A DNA stretch of 8,614 bases. It comes from Candidatus Atribacter hydrocarboniphilus (GTDB lineage Bacteria; Atribacterota; Atribacteria; Atribacterales; Atribacteraceae). Under the pieces are notes generated by a model. The model was not told where the DNA came from, did not search any database, and saw nothing but the letters and a program-made list of their open reading frames with translations. The stretch is from NCBI GenBank assembly GCA_003542295.1, contig DPKX01000132.1, forward strand, positions 1 to 8,614, given 5' to 3'. The translations under genes and the position numbers were made by a program. Positions 5,800-8,614 of this stretch are shown piece after piece (position 1 is the first letter of the stretch; every line of letters starts with the position of its first letter).

Positions 5800-6531
5800 A
5801 TGAAAGATTGGAATCAGGAACGAGATCGAATAGTTGATTGGTTACGGGAGCGGGTTCAAAAAGCAAAAGCAAAAGGAGTGGTTCTTGGATTAAGTGGAGG
5901 AATTGATTCTTCAGTAGCGGGGGTATTATCTAAAATTGCTTTTCCAGAAAGTACCCTTGGTCTTATGCTGCCCTGTTACAGTCTCCCCCAGGATCAACAA
6001 GATGCTGAATTAATAGCTGAAAATTATGCTATTCCCTATAAAGTTTTTTCACTTGACTTTATATATGATTCCTTTCTCGCTTTGCTTGGTGAAAGTTATA
6101 CAAAACCACTGCCCCTCCCTCTCGCCAATATCATTCCTCGAATCCGAATGACGATACTTTACTATTTTGCTCAAAAAGAAAATTATTTGGTTTGCGGAGC
6201 AACCAATAAGAGCGAATTAACGGTTGGATATTATACCAAGTACGGAGATGGGGGAGTTGACCTGATGCCTCTTGCCCATTTGACTAAAACGGAAGTTTGG
6301 CAACTCGCAAAGTTTTTAGAAATACCAGCATCCATAATTGAAAAGGCACCATCGGCAGGGCTATGGGAAGATCAAACTGATGAAAAGGAAATGGGTATTT
6401 GTTATGCAGTTTTAGATGCATTTATTCAAAATGGGTTAGGAAATCAACAGGATATTGCCAAAATTCAAAAAATGATAAAGCGGACTGAACACAAACGACA
6501 ACTCCCACCACATTTGGAAAGGCATAGTTGA
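5800..6531 (+). CDS. nadE: NH3-dependent NAD+ synthetase
   Basis: A 243-aa cytoplasmic enzyme of the N-type ATP pyrophosphatase family that amidates deamido-NAD+ to NAD+ with ATP and ammonia, the last step of NAD synthesis. Motifs are the ATP loop GLSGGIDSSV (30-39), NIIPRIRMTILYYFAQ (110-125), GATNKSELTVGYYTKYGDGG (133-152), PLAHLTKTEVWQLAKFL (157-173), KAPSAGLWEDQTDE (183-196) and EHKRQLPP (230-237). There is no N-terminal glutaminase (nitrilase) domain, so it should use free ammonia or ammonia from a partner. The length suits the short single-domain form. The ATG has AGGAG 7 nt upstream. It is alone on the plus strand, divergent from leuC and convergent with polX. Nothing suggests a special link with its neighbours, and no clear terminator follows it in 6532-6618. 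Confidence 0.95.
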   Translation: MKDWNQERDRIVDWLRERVQKAKAKGVVLGLSGGIDSSVAGVLSKIAFPESTLGLMLPCYSLPQDQQDAELIAENYAIPYKVFSLDFIYDSFLALLGESYTKPLPLPLANIIPRIRMTILYYFAQKENYLVCGATNKSELTVGYYTKYGDGGVDLMPLAHLTKTEVWQLAKFLEIPASIIEKAPSAGLWEDQTDEKEMGICYAVLDAFIQNGLGNQQDIAKIQKMIKRTEHKRQLPPHLERHS

Positions 6532-6618
6532 GTAGTATGAAACGAATAGGCCTTTGCAATAATGGGAAAAGATTAATATTTTCATTGTTTCTGAGGTTAT
6601 GGAGGAGTAGGAATAGAT

Positions 6619-8358
6619 CTAAATTGTAAAGCGTTCTCTCTTTTTTTGGAGGATTTCAAGGAGTTGGCCTTTATTGTAAGTATTGAGAATGTCCTTATTA
6701 GTCAACCAAGCTCGACGGGCTTGGGCAACACCAAGACGCATAAGATTCAATGAGGAAGGATCGTGAGAATCAGTAGAAATAACCAATTTAATCTGGTACT
6801 TTTCGTTGGCTTGTCGGGCATCAATATCTTTAAGATCTAACCGTTCTGGTTGGGCATTGATTTCAAGAGCGGTTGTTGTCTGTTGGGCGTATTTAAAAAG
6901 AAGCGCGAGGTCTCCTTGAGTTGAATCCCGTTTATTAATCAACCGTCCAGTGGGGTGACTAATAATCTGAACATAGGGATTTTTAAAAGCCTTTTCAAGG
7001 CGTTGGTTTATTTTTTCAGTGTTTTGACTTAATCCGGTGTGAATTCCAGCAACTACTATGGGAAGTTGAGCAAGCACTTCATCAGGAAGATCAATTGATC
7101 CATCACCTAAAATATTAGCTTCTACCCCCTCTAGAACAAAAATCTCACTATGATTTTGGTTCCATTGGTTAATCTCTTTTCTTCTTTCTTGTATTTGCTC
7201 GGGGGTTAAGCCAGAAGCCACTGCCAATCCCTGGCTATGATCACAAATAGCGATATATTGATATCCTTTCTGTACCGCAGCTTTTGCCATCTCTTCAATA
7301 GAAACCAATCCATCGCTCCAATTTGAATGGACATGAAGATCTCCTTGAATATCTTTTATATCGACCAAGATCGGCAAGCGTTTTTGAAGGGCAGCTTCAA
7401 TTTCACCCTGATCTTCTCTCATTTCGGGTGGTATCCATTCCATACCCAAAATTTGGTAAATATCTTCTTCCTTTTCTCCTCCTCTTCTTTTCCCATCATC
7501 TATCCGATAAATCCCGTACTCGTTAATCTTATACCCTTTTTTTAACGCATATTCCCGAAGTTTGACGTTATGTTCTTTGGAACCGGTAAAATATTGAAGA
7601 GCGGCACCAAAGCATTGATTATCGACCACGCGAAGATCAATTTGAACTCCTTCATAAGTTAAAATACTCGATTTGGTTGTTCCATGGGCAATGATTTGTT
7701 TTACCATGGGAAGATTGATGAAAGCTTCCATCATCCGATTTGCATCAACCGTTGATGCCAAAATATCAATATCACCAATGGTTTCTTTCATGCGACGAAG
7801 GCTTCCAGCTGTGCTTATGTTATCAATTTGATTATTTTCACGAAGGAAGGTAATAACTTCTTCAGCCAAGGGAAGTGCATAACCTAATAACATCCTACCG
7901 GTATTTTTCTTGATAATATCGATCCCTTTTCTTATTTTTTCTTCACTTTTAATACTAAATCCAGGGAGGTTTTGAAGACGATGTTCCTGAATGGCTTGTA
8001 CTAATTGCTCAATGGTTAAAATCCCTAAGTCGGAATAGAGTTGTCGGGCAATTTTTGGGCCAACCCCAGGGACTTCAGTGAGCTGAATGAGTTCCCGAGG
8101 GGTTTCTTTAGTTAGTTCTTCATAATATTCGATTTTCCCGGTGCGAAGATATTCATCGATCTTGGCTGCTAAGCCTTCACCAATGCCTGATATGTCTCGT
8201 AATTTTCCTTCTTTGGCGAGTAATTCAATCGCCTCCGGCCAGTTTTCGATTTTTCTGGCAGCTTCTTGATAGGCCAATACTCGAAACCGGTTTTCTCCTT
8301 TTATTTCTAAGAGAACTCCAATTTCACGAAGAATTTGAGCAACTTCCAAATTTCTCAT
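6619..8358 (-). CDS. polX: Family X DNA polymerase with C-terminal PHP nuclease domain
   Basis: A 579-aa bacterial PolX, a gap-filling repair polymerase with a PHP domain giving 3'-5' exonuclease and AP-endonuclease type activities in base excision repair. Domains in order: 8-kDa-like HhH region (about 1-75, with ISGIGEGLAAKIDEYLRTGK at 56-75), second HhH (VPGVGPKIARQLY, 96-108), nucleotidyltransferase palm with GSLRR and the metal-binding GDIDIL (Asp196, Asp198) plus Asp241 in VQIDLRV, then PHP (about 336-579). PHP metal ligands are visible in GDLHVHSNWSDG (His342, His344, Asp349), CDHS (His374), LEGVEAN (Glu413 among candidates), AGIHTG (His440), ISHPTGR (His468) and STDSHD (Asp530, His532). 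Both active sites look intact and length is normal (about 570-580). The frame extends to TTG 8373, but GAGGG lies 8 nt before ATG 8358 and nothing suitable precedes the TTG. It is monocistronic as far as seen. Confidence 0.95.
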   Translation of the reverse strand: MRNLEVAQILREIGVLLEIKGENRFRVLAYQEAARKIENWPEAIELLAKEGKLRDISGIGEGLAAKIDEYLRTGKIEYYEELTKETPRELIQLTEVPGVGPKIARQLYSDLGILTIEQLVQAIQEHRLQNLPGFSIKSEEKIRKGIDIIKKNTGRMLLGYALPLAEEVITFLRENNQIDNISTAGSLRRMKETIGDIDILASTVDANRMMEAFINLPMVKQIIAHGTTKSSILTYEGVQIDLRVVDNQCFGAALQYFTGSKEHNVKLREYALKKGYKINEYGIYRIDDGKRRGGEKEEDIYQILGMEWIPPEMREDQGEIEAALQKRLPILVDIKDIQGDLHVHSNWSDGLVSIEEMAKAAVQKGYQYIAICDHSQGLAVASGLTPEQIQERRKEINQWNQNHSEIFVLEGVEANILGDGSIDLPDEVLAQLPIVVAGIHTGLSQNTEKINQRLEKAFKNPYVQIISHPTGRLINKRDSTQGDLALLFKYAQQTTTALEINAQPERLDLKDIDARQANEKYQIKLVISTDSHDPSSLNLMRLGVAQARRAWLTNKDILNTYNKGQLLEILQKKRERFTI

Positions 8359-8366
8359 GGTCTTAT

Positions 8367-8371
8367 CCCTC
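8367..8371 (-). promoter_or_regulatory. Shine-Dalgarno site fixing the polX start
   Basis: GAGGG on the minus strand, 8 nt before ATG 8358. It overlaps the alternative TTG codon at 8373-8371, which argues against that upstream start. Confidence 0.65.
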
Positions 8372-8505
8372 AAGGTAAAAACATCTTAATTATAAATTCA
8401 TATATAGAATGCAATGATTATAATTCATATCAATTTTTAAATTTTGAATAAAGGTTGAATAAACCCTCACGTTACTTCATCGTACCAGATATGGATGAAA
8501 ATACC

Positions 8506-8575
8506 TTTCTAAATCTGTCATTGCGAGAATTCCAACCGTTTTTCGGTTGGACGACGTGGCAATCTCATTTAGAAA
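8506..8575. repeat. Imperfect inverted-repeat extragenic element (REP/MITE-like)
   Basis: A 70-bp nearly symmetric structure. The outer arms TTTCTAAAT (8506-8514) and ATTTAGAAA (8567-8575) are perfect inverted repeats; inner arms ATTGC (8520-8524) and GCAAT (8559-8563) pair; the core is TCCAACCG, a T5 loop, CGGTTGGA (8531-8551). All three share a centre near base 8541. The flanks of the core (GTCATTGCGAG and CGTGGCAATCTC) resemble, from memory, a dispersed extragenic repeat seen in many bacterial genomes. It has no reading frame of note. It lies in the 241-bp non-coding stretch upstream of polX; bases 8374-8460 there are plain AT-rich leader. It could also fold as a terminator-like hairpin because T7 follows at 8577-8583, but no plus-strand gene ends here. 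Confidence 0.65.
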
Positions 8576-8596
8576 ATTTTTTTAAAAATAATTAAA

Positions 8597-8614
8597 GGAT
8601 GAGATCCTCACGCG
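8597..8614. repeat. Possible second repeat module cut by the window edge
   Basis: The last 18 bases contain GGATGAGATCC followed by CCTCACG-type sequence. The words GGATGA and CCTCACG also occur at 8493-8498 and 8465-8471, on the other side of the inverted-repeat element. This suggests that the window ends inside another member of an extragenic repeat cluster. The call rests on short words only. Confidence 0.3.

Noticed and set aside
6567..6600. Possible terminator hairpin after nadE.
   Set aside because: The stem is almost entirely A/T with bulges and no proper T tract follows, so it is not callable.
8374..8460. Promoter for polX in the AT-rich leader, with TATAAT-like words on the minus strand.
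   Set aside because: Two TATAAT words exist but neither has an acceptable -35 box at normal spacing, so no specific promoter is called.
1..8614. CRISPR arrays, tRNA or rRNA genes, insertion sequences, toxin-antitoxin or defence genes.
   Set aside because: No regularly spaced direct repeats, tRNA-like cloverleaf words, rRNA segments, transposase motifs or defence-type domains were recognised on either strand.

Overview
The window reads as chromosomal DNA from an anaerobic bacterium with moderately low GC content and very AT-rich intergenic gaps. Genes are tightly packed, have strong purine-rich Shine-Dalgarno sites and share one codon style throughout. Formate-tetrahydrofolate ligase, a corrinoid methyl-carrier protein, a formate/nitrite-family channel and serine hydroxymethyltransferase together point to folate- and corrinoid-based one-carbon metabolism, as in acetogens, syntrophs or fermenters. 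A Firmicutes-like or Atribacterota-like host would fit, but this is an impression from gene content and from the extragenic repeat at the right edge, not a determination.

Layout. (1) 1-2109, one-carbon/formate block: the N-terminal 144 codons of fhs (minus strand, running off the left edge), a perfect 32-bp palindromic terminator, a 213-aa corrinoid protein (minus), then a divergently transcribed FNT-family channel (plus). (2) 2110-2239: a bidirectional hairpin terminator between convergent genes. (3) 2240-5581, a minus-strand operon transcribed leuC > leuD > glyA > small NifU-type Fe-S carrier, with a candidate promoter at 5620-5647. LeuC should carry a [4Fe-4S] cluster, so an Nfu-type carrier in the same transcript makes sense. 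(4) nadE (plus), divergent from leuC across a 218-bp gap. (5) polX (minus), convergent with nadE. (6) 8374-8614, non-coding: an AT-rich leader for polX, then an imperfect inverted-repeat element and what looks like the start of another repeat module cut by the window edge.

How the genes could work together: the FNT channel can pass formate, Fhs activates it to 10-formyl-THF, GlyA exchanges one-carbon units between serine/glycine and methylene-THF, and the corrinoid protein carries methyl groups between a methyl donor and a methyl acceptor. LeuCD, NadE and PolX are housekeeping functions with no obvious mechanistic link to this block.

Several starts were moved inward from the longest open frame because a good Shine-Dalgarno site sits immediately before an internal ATG (corrinoid protein, Nfu, LeuD, LeuC, PolX). 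No RNA genes, CRISPR arrays, insertion sequences or phage genes were seen. All genes belong to known families. I found no convincing evidence of an undescribed system; the most noteworthy items are gene-context oddities, a dual-start arrangement at the FNT gene and the terminal repeat.
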